Notes under the pieces: model-generated
Databases searched by the model: none
Seen by the model: the letters and a program-made list of their open reading frames with translations, nothing else
What the model was told of the DNA's origin: nothing
Position numbers and translations under genes: made by a program
NCBI RefSeq assembly: GCF_000740675.1
Contig: NZ_JPXI01000031.1
Coordinates: 186,001-250,000 of the forward strand
Direction: 5' to 3'
Source of the DNA: Massilia sp. BSC265
GTDB lineage: Bacteria > Pseudomonadota > Gammaproteobacteria > Burkholderiales > Burkholderiaceae_D
DNA: 64,000 bases
In this document: positions 1 to 8,206 of the stretch, in pieces
Position numbering within the stretch: position 1 is the first letter of the stretch
Layout: every line of letters begins with the position of its first letter

Positions 1-2
1 TG

Positions 3-1760
3 GGCGTGCACGAATCCGAACCCAGGGTTTCACGGCAGCTTGCCGGGGACCGCCTGCTGTACCGTAATCGCATCGAAGCCATTCTCGCCAGCGTCCCGTA
101 CCGGGCAACGGGACAGGAGGGGCACGGACGCGTCCTCCATCCGCGGCCGACCGTGCGAGGCCAGCAGACCGCGATCGTGGTCGGCCCGCCGGGTGCGGTA
201 GTCCACACCGACAGGGATCATCGCATCAAGGTGCAGTTCCACTGGCAGCGCGGCGCGATGAGCCATAGCCGCGCCTTGCATCCTTCCCCGAACGGCCACA
301 CCGGCGCGCCCGGCGACGACACGGCCGGGACCTGGGTGCGGGTCGCGACACCGATGGCCGGCGCCAACTGGGGCAGCAACATGCTGCCGCGCGTGGGGCA
401 GGAGGTGCTGGTGGATTTCATCGAGGGCGACATCGACCGGCCGGTAGTCATCGGCGCCCTGTACAACGGTCGAGGACAGCCTGATGCCCAGCATAACCAG
501 GCGGCACATGGGCCTGGGGCGATGACGGGCAATGCACCGGCCTGGTTTCCCGGCGAGGCTGGGGGACATGGACACGCGGCTGTGCTGTCGGGCTTCAAGT
601 CGCAGGCCATGGGCGACAGCCAGTCGGGCTGCGGGGCGTACAGCCAGCTGGTGTTCGACGACAGTCCGGGGCAGGCGCGGACGTCCTTGCAGTGCCATAT
701 GAAAGCACATGAAGGCACGGCGGAGCTGAACCTGGGGCATCTCGTTCACCAGAGCGATAACGCGCGGCTGCAGACGGTGGGGTTCGGGGCGGAGCTGAAG
801 ACCCTGCACAGTCTGGCGATGCGGGCGGGGCAGGGGATGTTGCTATCCGCCGATGCACGTCCAGGGGCAAGCGGCAGTCAGCTGGATTCACGCGAGGCGG
901 TGTCGCAGATCGAGGACAGCCATCGTCTGCAGGTCGACGTGGCCAATTTGGCGCAAAAGCATAGCGCCAAGCTGGAAGGCGAGCCTGCGCCGGACGAGCT
1001 TGCGGCAGTGAAGCAGATGCGGCATAGCGCTGAGGTGATCGCTGCTGCCGATGAGGGGGCTGTTGCGTATAGCGAGCCGCAACTGCAGCTGTCGAGTCCG
1101 GCGGGGATTGCCGTGACCACGCCGGCGGATGCCGTGCTTTCGGCGGGCACCACGAGCAGCATCGTTGCGGGGCAGGACATCAATGTCGTTGCCCAGGGTA
1201 ACGCGTCCACGCTGGTCGCGAAGGGCATCAGCCTGTTCACTTACGGGAAGGCGACCAATAAAGAAAAGCCGAATCAGGAAGTGGGGATCAAGCTGCATGC
1301 GGCCAGCGGGAAGCTGAGCAGTCAGAGTCAGTCGGGGCCGACCAGGCTGACGGCGGACAAGAAGATCACCGTGGCTAGCGTGACCAAGTCGGTGTCGATT
1401 TCGGCGCCGAAGAAGCATGTATTGCTGACGGCGCAGGGGGCTTACATCAAGCTGGAAGGGGGGAATATCGAAGTGCATGCTCCGGGGAATGTGGATTTCA
1501 AAGCAAGCAAGAAAGAGTTAGCTGGGCCAGTTAGTGTCTCGAGCCCCGAGCTTGCCATGAAGGTCTCCGAACTTAATTTGAAACGCGATCTCGAGATCGA
1601 ATACGTAGACGCGGATGGCAATATCCTGACAGATGAGCTGATTGCTTTGCGATTCACATCGGGAGCCGAGAAAACTGCCGTGCTGGACGGGAGTGGGAAG
1701 GCAATCATCAAAAACGCTCCGCTTGGACCGTTTGGCGCAAAACAGCCACGGCGTAAGTGA
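3..1760 (+). CDS. vgrG: Type VI secretion VgrG spike protein, C-terminal part (5' end outside window)
   Basis: This is the C-terminal part of a VgrG protein, the trimeric tip of the type VI secretion tube. The frame is open at the window edge, so the N-terminal gp27-like part is missing. About residues 60-155 hold the gp5-like OB-fold region, with VHTDRDHRIKVQFHWQ, GTWVRVATPMAGANWGSNML and EVLVDFIEGDIDRPVVIGALYN, all typical of VgrG. The rest up to about residue 515 is the DUF2345-type beta-helix region. The last ~65 residues (from about 1570) form a separate small domain around EYVDADGNIL and LDGSGKAIIKNAPLGPFG, resembling the transthyretin-like extensions some VgrGs use to carry effectors. 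Two AT-rich genes follow directly, as expected for VgrG cargo. Family assignment is secure; the adaptor role of the tail is inference. Confidence 0.93.
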   Translation, partial: GVHESEPRVSRQLAGDRLLYRNRIEAILASVPYRATGQEGHGRVLHPRPTVRGQQTAIVVGPPGAVVHTDRDHRIKVQFHWQRGAMSHSRALHPSPNGHTGAPGDDTAGTWVRVATPMAGANWGSNMLPRVGQEVLVDFIEGDIDRPVVIGALYNGRGQPDAQHNQAAHGPGAMTGNAPAWFPGEAGGHGHAAVLSGFKSQAMGDSQSGCGAYSQLVFDDSPGQARTSLQCHMKAHEGTAELNLGHLVHQSDNARLQTVGFGAELKTLHSLAMRAGQGMLLSADARPGASGSQLDSREAVSQIEDSHRLQVDVANLAQKHSAKLEGEPAPDELAAVKQMRHSAEVIAAADEGAVAYSEPQLQLSSPAGIAVTTPADAVLSAGTTSSIVAGQDINVVAQGNASTLVAKGISLFTYGKATNKEKPNQEVGIKLHAASGKLSSQSQSGPTRLTADKKITVASVTKSVSISAPKKHVLLTAQGAYIKLEGGNIEVHAPGNVDFKASKKELAGPVSVSSPELAMKVSELNLKRDLEIEYVDADGNILTDELIALRFTSGAEKTAVLDGSGKAIIKNAPLGPFGAKQPRRK

Positions 1761-1878
1761 AGACTAATCGGGCGAATATGAACACTTATGGGCTATTGAG
1801 TCCAGCCCGTGCCATAAGTTCGCATGTCTTCTTTCGATCAATTCAAGTTGTGAAACATTGTTTGTAGAGGTGGGCACT

Positions 1879-3261
1879 ATGGCAACGCTTCCAAAAGGTT
1901 CCCTGAGTAAAACGCAAACTGTTTGCATCGATTTGCCTGGTGAAAGTATCCAATGTTGGCGAACGACTGATAAAGTCCAAGTTGTTCTTAAGAAGCATCG
2001 CGACATAATATTTGATTTGAGACTTGCTGAAAATAGAAGCTATACCGTAGAGTCGACAGGTTCTGATTTTTATAACGCAAATAGTAAAAAGCTTATTGCC
2101 GGTGCTGGTCGGCAGCGCGTCCTATTTAAAGATGGTGAGCGTTTGCATCTCTGGATAGCGCGTGACTTTAGGGGAGAACTTCTTTTAAAGTCTGCCGGTA
2201 AACTGATGATGAAATTAGAGCCGTCGAAGCTTGACGCCCATCAGTATCCTAGTGATCCAAGAACGAAACCGGTTCCCATTGTCGTAGCGATCGGCGTACC
2301 TTCGCAAGCTTCGCCTTTGCAACCCTACAAGATCCAGAGAGCGAGCACATCTTATCCAAATGTTCTTCCAGTACAGCCTGCGTCAGCTCCACTAGATGAA
2401 GAATGCGCTATTGTGTGTGTAGTCGATGGGGATATAAAAGGAATACCCGCAGATATATGGAGAAAATTGAAAAACGGTGGCGGCAACTCTGGCCTTATTG
2501 ATTTAGATCCTAATGACATTGCTACACAAAACTGGTTGCTGGTGCAACTTGCGAATGCAGCGGCTTATGTAGGAAACAACTGGAATTGGCTCCGTTCCAG
2601 CATAGATGGAAATGCCCGTTCCGGTTTTAAGTTGGTGAAGGCGGAGATCCATTATGTGCGGGGGAAGGCAAGATACTATTTTTCCGGTTATAGTAATTCA
2701 AACAAAGTCTTCGGTCCTGGCGGATTCGGTGCCGGGCATGATCGAATTCTACAAATTTTTTCTGGCGCAGGAAAAATAAATAGTGCTGCCAAATCAGCAG
2801 TTAGCGGAGTCGCTGGAAGTTTACGAGGCATTGGACTCGTTGCATTTATCTTTGGAAATGCAGCTAGTTTCGCGGAGTGGAAAAACGATTTATCAAAAGA
2901 TGGCTACGATCTCTCAGCCACTTTACTTATGAATCTAATAAAGACCATTGTCGTTGCGGCACTAACTGCAGCGATTGTTGCGATAATAATTGCTGTCGTC
3001 ATGTTTATGTTGGGGCTGAGTGTATCGACAGTAGCAGTTGGGGCACTCACTCTTACAGTAGGTATCGGTATTGCTTACGTTGTCGACGCTGCCGACAAAA
3101 AAATAGGTTGTATGGTTGGAGGAGATGACCACAATGATGGTTTATCGGGAATCATGGCAAAGCAAATGAGAAAAAATGTCGAGGAAAATTGGACTTTTTT
3201 ACGAGAAAAAAAATTCTGGGATTACAAGGAGGAATGGCTTGAGAGATCTCGATTCAATTAA
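1879..3261 (+). CDS. Putative VgrG-linked T6SS effector with C-terminal hydrophobic segments
   Basis: I do not recognise a named family in this 460-residue protein. The start is taken at ATG 1879, preceded by GAGGTG, rather than the TTG at 1858. The first ~120 residues look beta-rich; about residues 120-180 are a Pro/Ser/Gln-containing linker. A first hydrophobic stretch lies near residues 309-333 (GIGLVAFIFGNAASF). A long pair of hydrophobic helices lies at about 353-404, reading LIKTIVVAALTAAIVAIIIA and onward, followed by a charged C-terminus. There is no signal peptide. Position directly behind vgrG, low GC relative to neighbours and a following multi-pass membrane protein suggest a membrane-active T6SS effector, perhaps pore-forming. 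No catalytic motif is visible, so the toxin role is inference from context. Confidence 0.6.
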   Translation: MATLPKGSLSKTQTVCIDLPGESIQCWRTTDKVQVVLKKHRDIIFDLRLAENRSYTVESTGSDFYNANSKKLIAGAGRQRVLFKDGERLHLWIARDFRGELLLKSAGKLMMKLEPSKLDAHQYPSDPRTKPVPIVVAIGVPSQASPLQPYKIQRASTSYPNVLPVQPASAPLDEECAIVCVVDGDIKGIPADIWRKLKNGGGNSGLIDLDPNDIATQNWLLVQLANAAAYVGNNWNWLRSSIDGNARSGFKLVKAEIHYVRGKARYYFSGYSNSNKVFGPGGFGAGHDRILQIFSGAGKINSAAKSAVSGVAGSLRGIGLVAFIFGNAASFAEWKNDLSKDGYDLSATLLMNLIKTIVVAALTAAIVAIIIAVVMFMLGLSVSTVAVGALTLTVGIGIAYVVDAADKKIGCMVGGDDHNDGLSGIMAKQMRKNVEENWTFLREKKFWDYKEEWLERSRFN

Positions 3262-4048
3262 TCCAACGTTCATGCGGCCGTCCGGTTTTTCAAGGATTGG
3301 AGGCTTGGGTGCGCTGCTTCTAACGCTACTTAGCATTCCCTTTGCGAGTGGCCCAGTTCCAGATATTCCTCTGGAAAGAAATCCAATCGTATCAGTACTT
3401 GTTGTTATGTTAATCACCTCGATTGGGCTCCTTGTTGCGCCATTTTTGTCAAAATGGGACTGGCGGACGAAATATTTCGGGACTTCCGTGCTATGCATTG
3501 TAAGCTTCATATTATTTACACTGATTCCATGCATTGTCCTTTTTGTGTACGGCACCGCTCCGCTTATCATTGATGCGATGGTATTCAGCATATATGCAAT
3601 ATGTTACTTTTTTTGGTGTAGGAAATTTTTCGCTATTTATCGCGAAATTTACGATAGTGCTGAACTGCGGGAAATACTTTATCAAGAAGACTTAGATGCC
3701 ATTTACTATTCTCAGCGCGGTGACAAATATTTGCTAGAGAAGATATATAGGTTCTCCCAAGTGCCGCGAGATCGATATTTTGTTTGCTCTATAGTTCTAG
3801 CCTGTCTATTGATTCCTTCAATGGAGCGGCTAAAAGAATTGTTGGGAATTCCGTTCCATCATATATTTCTGATTGTAGGAGCGTTTCCTGTCAGCTTGAT
3901 GTTCGCGGGATTGGCCGTTCGTAGCTACTTGATATTCTATAAATATCCCGCGGAGCTTAAAAAGGCAACAGGGAAAGAAGTATATGTTGACTTGGTAAGT
4001 AATTGCCAAAAGTTAGGGAAAAATTTTACTAAGACGCCAAGAAGGTAA
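3239..4048 (+). CDS. Multi-pass membrane protein, candidate immunity protein for the upstream effector
   Basis: This 269-residue product begins best at TTG 3239, which has a consensus Shine-Dalgarno AAGGAGG at 3226-3232, six bases upstream. An in-frame ATG at 3176 has no such site and would overlap the upstream gene much further. With the TTG start the overlap with the effector frame (stop 3259-3261) is 23 bases, implying translational coupling. About six hydrophobic segments are visible, for example GALLLTLLSIPFASG, IVSVLVVMLITSIGLLVAPF, FGTSVLCIVSFILFTLIPCI and FLIVGAFPVSLMFAGLAV. Colicin-type pore formers are neutralised by inner-membrane immunity proteins of this sort, so an immunity role fits, but no family is recognised. 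Base composition is AT-rich like the upstream gene. Confidence 0.62.
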   Translation: MRDLDSINPTFMRPSGFSRIGGLGALLLTLLSIPFASGPVPDIPLERNPIVSVLVVMLITSIGLLVAPFLSKWDWRTKYFGTSVLCIVSFILFTLIPCIVLFVYGTAPLIIDAMVFSIYAICYFFWCRKFFAIYREIYDSAELREILYQEDLDAIYYSQRGDKYLLEKIYRFSQVPRDRYFVCSIVLACLLIPSMERLKELLGIPFHHIFLIVGAFPVSLMFAGLAVRSYLIFYKYPAELKKATGKEVYVDLVSNCQKLGKNFTKTPRR

Positions 4049-4177
4049 AGCAAGAATTTCAATAAACTATTCTAAGGTCAGTTTAATAGTTGCAATTGAA
4101 TAAGGATGAAAGCGCCCTTGAAATTATAAATTTGAACACAACATGCAGCTTGACCAAATTTCGATGAGGAGTATTCC

Positions 4178-4870
4178 ATGAGCCCATCCGATACCCAACA
4201 GCTGCATGATTTCCTCGCCCAACTCGTCCAGGCCCGCGGCATCCAGAAAGACCCCGAAGCCGACGCGCTCATCCGACGTGCAGTCGAGCAGCAACCCGAT
4301 GCCGCCTACCTGCTGGTCCAGCGCGCGCTGTTGATGGACCAGGCCCTGGACAGCGCCCGCGCCCAGATTGCGTCGTTGGAAAACCAGTTACAGCAACAGC
4401 AGCAATACCAACAGCCACAACGCCACAGCGGCGGCTTTCTCGACCCCTTTTCATGGGGCAGCCGCAGGCATGTCAGCCACCCGCATTCCCACCACATGCA
4501 CTACCAGCATGCAGGCTACGGTTCGATAGGGCGCGGCATAGGGGGCTTCCTGGGCGGAAGCCGCGGTGGCGGCCTGCTCGGCTCGATCGCAGCCACTGCA
4601 GCCGGCGTCGCAGCCGGCAGCTTCCTCTTCCACGGCCTGGACAACCTGTTCCACGATCATGACGGTCATGGCGGCGCCCACCTGTTGGGAGGTGAAAACC
4701 TGACTGCTGCCGACCTGGGAGGAGGCGACCTGTCGGGCAGCGCGCTGGCCGACCAGGCCGGCCTGAACGACATCGGCACCGGCGACAGCCTGCTCGGCGA
4801 CGAAAGCGGCCTGGACGGCAACGGCGGCTTCTTCGACGGCGACGGTTCGGACGACGGCCTGTTCGGCTAA
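4178..4870 (+). CDS. DUF2076 family protein
   Basis: This 230-residue protein starts MSPSDTQQLHDFLAQLVQAR, characteristic of the DUF2076 family (described as a periplasmic ligand-binding sensor-like family of unknown biochemistry). Residues 1-55 form the conserved helical segment. Residues ~56-80 are a short coiled coil ending in a Gln-rich run. The centre is His/Gly-rich, with GGFLGGSRGGGLLGS followed by an Ala/Gly hydrophobic stretch (IAATAAGVAAGSFLFHG). The C-terminal ~60 residues are acidic and glycine-rich, ending GDGSDDGLFG. GATGAGGAG upstream gives a good ribosome site. No signal peptide is evident, so location is unclear. It is convergent with the response regulator gene 25 bases away; function is unknown. 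Confidence 0.82.
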   Translation: MSPSDTQQLHDFLAQLVQARGIQKDPEADALIRRAVEQQPDAAYLLVQRALLMDQALDSARAQIASLENQLQQQQQYQQPQRHSGGFLDPFSWGSRRHVSHPHSHHMHYQHAGYGSIGRGIGGFLGGSRGGGLLGSIAATAAGVAAGSFLFHGLDNLFHDHDGHGGAHLLGGENLTAADLGGGDLSGSALADQAGLNDIGTGDSLLGDESGLDGNGGFFDGDGSDDGLFG

Positions 4871-4895
4871 AGCTGAAGCCCTCGCCAGGAAAACG

Positions 4896-5666
4896 TCACA
4901 TCTGCTGGAACAGATGCCCGTGATTGCGGCTCACTTCCAGCTCGCCCGGGAAGTTGCGCAGCCGGACCATCTGCCGCCCACGCAGGTCGCGGAACACTTC
5001 GGCGATCGCATCCACGCGGACCAGAGTCGAGCGGTGGATGCGCCAGAACTCGTCCGGGTCCAGCTCGTCCGCCAGTTCCTTGAGCGTCTTGCGGATGAGC
5101 AGCTGGGCGGTTGCCGTCTGCACGCAGGTGTACTTGTCGTCGGCCTGGAAGAACAGGACTTCGCGCGTGCTGACCATGCGCAGGCTGCCGCCCACCTGCG
5201 CCTGGATCCACTTCAGGTAGTTCGGCTTGGCCGCGCCACCCTGCTTGAGCAGCGTGCCAAGTTCGGCCAGCTGCGCGCCGATGTCCTGCGGCGCGCGGGT
5301 GAGCCGCGCGCGCAGCCGCTCGCAGGTGGTTTGCAGCCTCGAGGGCGTTACCGGTTTCAGGAGATAGTCGATCGCCCCCTGCTCGAAGGCATCGAGGGCA
5401 TACTGGTCGTAGGCGGTGGCGAACACGATGTGGCAGCGGTTGTAGAGCTGGCGGGCCGCGTCGATGCCGCCCATGCCGGGCATGCGGATGTCGAGGAAGG
5501 CGATATCGGGCTGATGCTGCTCAGCCAGGTCGAGGGCTTCCGCGCCGTTGGCGGCTTCGGCCACGATGCGCAGCTCGGGCCACGCCTCCGCCAGGCGCAT
5601 GCGCAACTGGTCGCGCATCGGCCCTTCGTCATCCGCAATCAGCGCGGTCGGGGCGCCAGGGCTCAT
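4896..5666 (-). CDS. LytTR-family response regulator
   Basis: This 256-residue regulator pairs with the sensor encoded immediately upstream. It carries a receiver domain (residues ~8-125) with the acidic pair DD at 12-13, the phospho-acceptor Asp59 in IAFLDIRMPGMGG, a Thr in FATAYDQYALDAF and the Lys in DYLLKPVTP. It ends in a LytTR DNA-binding domain (about 150-256, e.g. EVLFFQADDKYTCVQT and FWRIHRSTLVRVDAI). The ATG overlaps the kinase stop by one base (TGATG), so translation is coupled. LytTR regulators usually bind paired sites upstream of few targets. The target here is unknown; the small membrane protein in the same operon or the adjacent DUF2076 gene are possibilities. Confidence 0.93.
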   Translation of the reverse strand: MSPGAPTALIADDEGPMRDQLRMRLAEAWPELRIVAEAANGAEALDLAEQHQPDIAFLDIRMPGMGGIDAARQLYNRCHIVFATAYDQYALDAFEQGAIDYLLKPVTPSRLQTTCERLRARLTRAPQDIGAQLAELGTLLKQGGAAKPNYLKWIQAQVGGSLRMVSTREVLFFQADDKYTCVQTATAQLLIRKTLKELADELDPDEFWRIHRSTLVRVDAIAEVFRDLRGRQMVRLRNFPGELEVSRNHGHLFQQM

Positions 5667-6553
5667 CAGTCGAACTCCGTCATGCGGTAGGGCAGGCGGA
5701 TCGACGCGCAGGCACCGCCGCCCGGTGGCATTTCGATCACCAGCTCGGCATCCTTCCCGTACAGCAGGGCCAGGCGCTCGCGGATGTTGGCGAGCCCCAC
5801 GCCTTCGTCGGCGTGCACGTTGATGCCGACGCCATCGTCGCACACGTCCACGTGCAGGGTGGCCACTTCGACATGGGCGCGCACCGTGATGGTGCCGCCG
5901 GCCACCTTCGGCTCCAGGCCGTGCTTGATCGAGTTCTCGATCAGGGTTTGCAGCATCATCGGCGGGAAGGGCGCGCTGCCGAGGAAATCGGGTACTTCGA
6001 AGCGCACTTGCAGGCGCTCCTTCATGCGTGCCTGCATGATCGCCAGGTAGGCACGCGACAGCTCGACCTGCTTGCCCAGGGTGCCGCCGCCGGAACGCAT
6101 CTGCGGCAGCGAGGAGCGCAGGTATTCGATCAGGTGCGCATGCACGCGTGCCGCTTCCTTCGGGTCGGTCTCGATCAGCTGGCCGATCAGCGCCAGCGTG
6201 TTGAACAGGAAGTGCGGCTCGACCTGGGCCTGCAGCGTCGCCATCTGGGCTTCCATCAGGCGGCGCTCCAGGGTAGCGACATTGGCCTTGTCGGCGGCTT
6301 CGCGTGCGGTCAGCTCGGCGCGGCGCTTGCCGCCGGCCAGCACCTTGACGCCGAACGAGATCAGGATGAACCACACCGCCGGTTCGGTCAGCTGGAACGA
6401 GATGCCGAACACGAAGACCAGGAACCAGGTCACGTACAGCTTGCGCCACTCGACCAGGGCCAGCCAGTCGAAGAAGCTCCACCACAGGGTGCTGGCTTCG
6501 CTGACGGCTTCGCGCACGAAGTCGAGTGCGCGGTTGATCGGGGTGGCCATCAT
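5666..6553 (-). CDS. LytS-type sensor histidine kinase
   Basis: This 295-residue kinase has two N-terminal membrane segments (about residues 41-55 and 58-73) and no large sensor domain. A short coiled coil (~75-108) follows, then the His_kinase (LytS/YehU type) phospho-acceptor motif VEPHFLFNT with His114. The C-terminal HATPase region has the N-box LIENSIKHGLEPKV and G-box CDDGVGIN and GVGLANIRERL. It would phosphorylate the LytTR regulator encoded directly downstream. It begins 3 bases after the small upstream membrane-protein gene and lies in the same operon. With such a small membrane region it may sense an intramembrane cue or a partner protein. Confidence 0.92.
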   Translation of the reverse strand: MMATPINRALDFVREAVSEASTLWWSFFDWLALVEWRKLYVTWFLVFVFGISFQLTEPAVWFILISFGVKVLAGGKRRAELTAREAADKANVATLERRLMEAQMATLQAQVEPHFLFNTLALIGQLIETDPKEAARVHAHLIEYLRSSLPQMRSGGGTLGKQVELSRAYLAIMQARMKERLQVRFEVPDFLGSAPFPPMMLQTLIENSIKHGLEPKVAGGTITVRAHVEVATLHVDVCDDGVGINVHADEGVGLANIRERLALLYGKDAELVIEMPPGGGACASIRLPYRMTEFD

Positions 6554-6556
6554 GCT

Positions 6557-6808
6557 TTACTCCACGATCTGGGCCGGACGGCGGCCGAACAGGGCCGTCG
6601 CGACAAGCTTCAGGAGCAGGAAAGCGATGAACAGGGTGAGCGCCAGCGGCACGATGCTCAGGATCAGCGCCAGCCCGATCGACACCGCCAGCAGCGACGG
6701 CCAGGACAGGGACGCCAGGGTGCGGGCGCCCGAACGCATGGCACGGTTGGCCTTGCGGGCGATGTCTTTCATGTCGGTCACGAACGTATCAAAACGGGAG
6801 GGTTTCAT
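6557..6808 (-). CDS. Small membrane protein heading the LytS/LytTR operon
   Basis: The product has 83 residues, starting MKPSRFDTFVTDMKDIARK. The start at 6808 is chosen because AAGGACC lies a few bases upstream. A basic N-terminal amphipathic segment is followed by one long or two short membrane helices (WPSLLAVSIGLALILSIVPL and ALTLFIAFLLLKLVATALFG). No family is recognised. The stop codon is 3 bases from the start of the histidine kinase, so the three genes form a tight operon. It could be a stimulus-transducing partner of the minimal sensor kinase, which is inference from gene order alone. Confidence 0.68.
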   Translation of the reverse strand: MKPSRFDTFVTDMKDIARKANRAMRSGARTLASLSWPSLLAVSIGLALILSIVPLALTLFIAFLLLKLVATALFGRRPAQIVE

Positions 6809-6936
6809 GCGAGGTCCTTCGGTTGAGTTGATGGCGCCACTGTAGGCCCTGAAGGGGCGGCGCGCCATGGTCATCCGATGAACGGTCGAAATCCCGGGTT
6901 TGACGGTAGCGTCGGCGGATAAGCGGAGCGGCCGTA

Positions 6937-7515
6937 TTACTTTCGGGAGAGCGGTACGCGGCGGCGCCCATCCCAATAGCTGCGCAGCAGCCCGTAGTTG
7001 ACCGTGTCGGCCATCTGGCCGTGCACGAACCAGCGCTCCGGCATGTAGCCTTCCTTGCGGAAGCCGAGGCGCTCCAGCACGCCGGCCGAGGCTGTATTGC
7101 GCGGATCGATATCGGCCTCGACGCGGTTGAGCCGCAATTCATGGAAGCCATAGTCGAGCGCCACCTCCAGCGCTTCGGTGGCGTAACCCTTGCCCCAGTG
7201 CGCGCTGCCGAGCGCATAGCCCAGCTCGCAACGGCGGTTCTGCGGGAAGAAGTGGTGCAGGTTGACGGTACCGATCAGGGCGCCTGTTTCCGCGAGTTCG
7301 ATACCGAAGCGTACCTCGGATTGGTCACGGTAGCCCTCGAGTGCGCGCGCAATGGCACTTTGCGCGAAGGTGATCGAGGTCCAGGGTTCGGCGCTCCAGT
7401 AGCGCACCACCGCCGGGTCGGAGAACACGGCGAACAGGTCGGCGGCGTCGGTCATCGTCATGGGACGCAGGGTGAGCCGCTCGGTCGTGAGGATGGACGT
7501 GGGATAGCTCGACAT
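6937..7515 (-). CDS. GNAT family N-acetyltransferase (RimJ/RimL-like)
   Basis: This 192-residue acetyltransferase opens with TERLTLRPMTMTDAADLF, typical of the RimJ/RimL-type GNAT_3 group. The acetyl-CoA-binding region appears as ELGYALGSAHWGKGYATEA (about residues 95-113), followed by LNRVEADIDPRNTASAGVLE, the usual end of the fold. Such enzymes acetylate protein N-termini, amino acids or small molecules; the substrate cannot be read from sequence. It is transcribed away from the kinase operon start and follows the rutR gene on the same strand with a 39-base gap containing a perfect 14-base palindrome. Confidence 0.88.
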   Translation of the reverse strand: MSSYPTSILTTERLTLRPMTMTDAADLFAVFSDPAVVRYWSAEPWTSITFAQSAIARALEGYRDQSEVRFGIELAETGALIGTVNLHHFFPQNRRCELGYALGSAHWGKGYATEALEVALDYGFHELRLNRVEADIDPRNTASAGVLERLGFRKEGYMPERWFVHGQMADTVNYGLLRSYWDGRRRVPLSRK

Positions 7516-7538
7516 GGCCGAAATGATAACAGTTTCGT

Positions 7539-7552
7539 TAGGATATATCCTA
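7539..7552. promoter_or_regulatory. Perfect 14-base palindrome between rutR and the GNAT gene
   Basis: TAGGATATATCCTA is its own reverse complement. It lies 2 bases beyond the rutR stop codon and 23 bases upstream of the GNAT start. It could be an operator for the acetyltransferase gene or chance. No matching second copy was noticed in the window. Confidence 0.3.
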
Positions 7553-7554
7553 CC

Positions 7555-8199
7555 TCAGGCGGTAGAGGCCACAGCCCGCACCACCATGTCGCCGATCAGG
7601 CGCTCGGCGTCCTCGAAATCGGCGCCGGTGAGTTCCGGCTTGTCCAGCACCAGCGCCATCTGGGCAGAGAAGTCGGCGTAGGACTGCGTCATGGCCCACA
7701 GCGCGAACAACAGATGGGTGGCGTCCACGCAGGCGATGCGGCCGTCCGCCATCCAGCGCTCGAACACCTCGATGTCGCGCCGCAGCAGGGGCACCACGCG
7801 GGCGCGGATCTGTTCGCCGTAGAATTTGGCGCCACCGATGACTTCCATCGCATACACGCGCGAGGCCCAGGGCTGTTCGCGCGAGAAGCGCAGCTTGGCG
7901 CCGACGTAGGCGCGCAGCACGTCGGCGGGCTCGCCGGCGGCATCGGCCAAATGGGCCATGCGCTCCAGCCAGTCGTCGAGCACGTCGTCGAGCACGCGCC
8001 CGTACAGGCTGTTCTTGGTCGGGAAATAGTAGAGCAGGTTCTGCTTCGAGATGCCGGTCCGCTCCGCGACCGCAGCGATGGTCGTGCCATCGAAGCCGCA
8101 CTCGGCGAACAGGCGGGTGGCGGCGGCGAGGATCGCGCCTTCCAGCTTGTCGCGCCGCCTGGCGCCGTCGCGCACTGGTTCCTTGACGTGTATGTCCAT
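7555..8199 (-). CDS. rutR: TetR-family regulator, RutR type (pyrimidine degradation)
   Basis: This 214-residue TetR-family protein (ATG at 8199) has an N-terminal helix-turn-helix: TTIAAVAERTGISKQNLLYY, then FPTKNSLYGRVL. The ligand domain matches Escherichia coli RutR in pattern. NLLYYFPTK, QPWASRVYAMEVIGGA and ALWAMTQSYADFSAQ correspond to the RutR segments around LLYYFPSKE, YPQASRLFCMEMLAGA and WASTQHYADFAPQ. RutR binds uracil or thymine, which releases it from DNA. Here the gene sits beside a full reductive pyrimidine degradation operon, so it is very probably its repressor. It lies 7 bases downstream of the MocR-type regulator gene and is co-transcribed with it. A RutR-like operator is found at 9842-9857. 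Confidence 0.88.
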   Translation of the reverse strand: MDIHVKEPVRDGARRRDKLEGAILAAATRLFAECGFDGTTIAAVAERTGISKQNLLYYFPTKNSLYGRVLDDVLDDWLERMAHLADAAGEPADVLRAYVGAKLRFSREQPWASRVYAMEVIGGAKFYGEQIRARVVPLLRRDIEVFERWMADGRIACVDATHLLFALWAMTQSYADFSAQMALVLDKPELTGADFEDAERLIGDMVVRAVASTA

Positions 8200-8206
8200 G
8201 CTGTCC

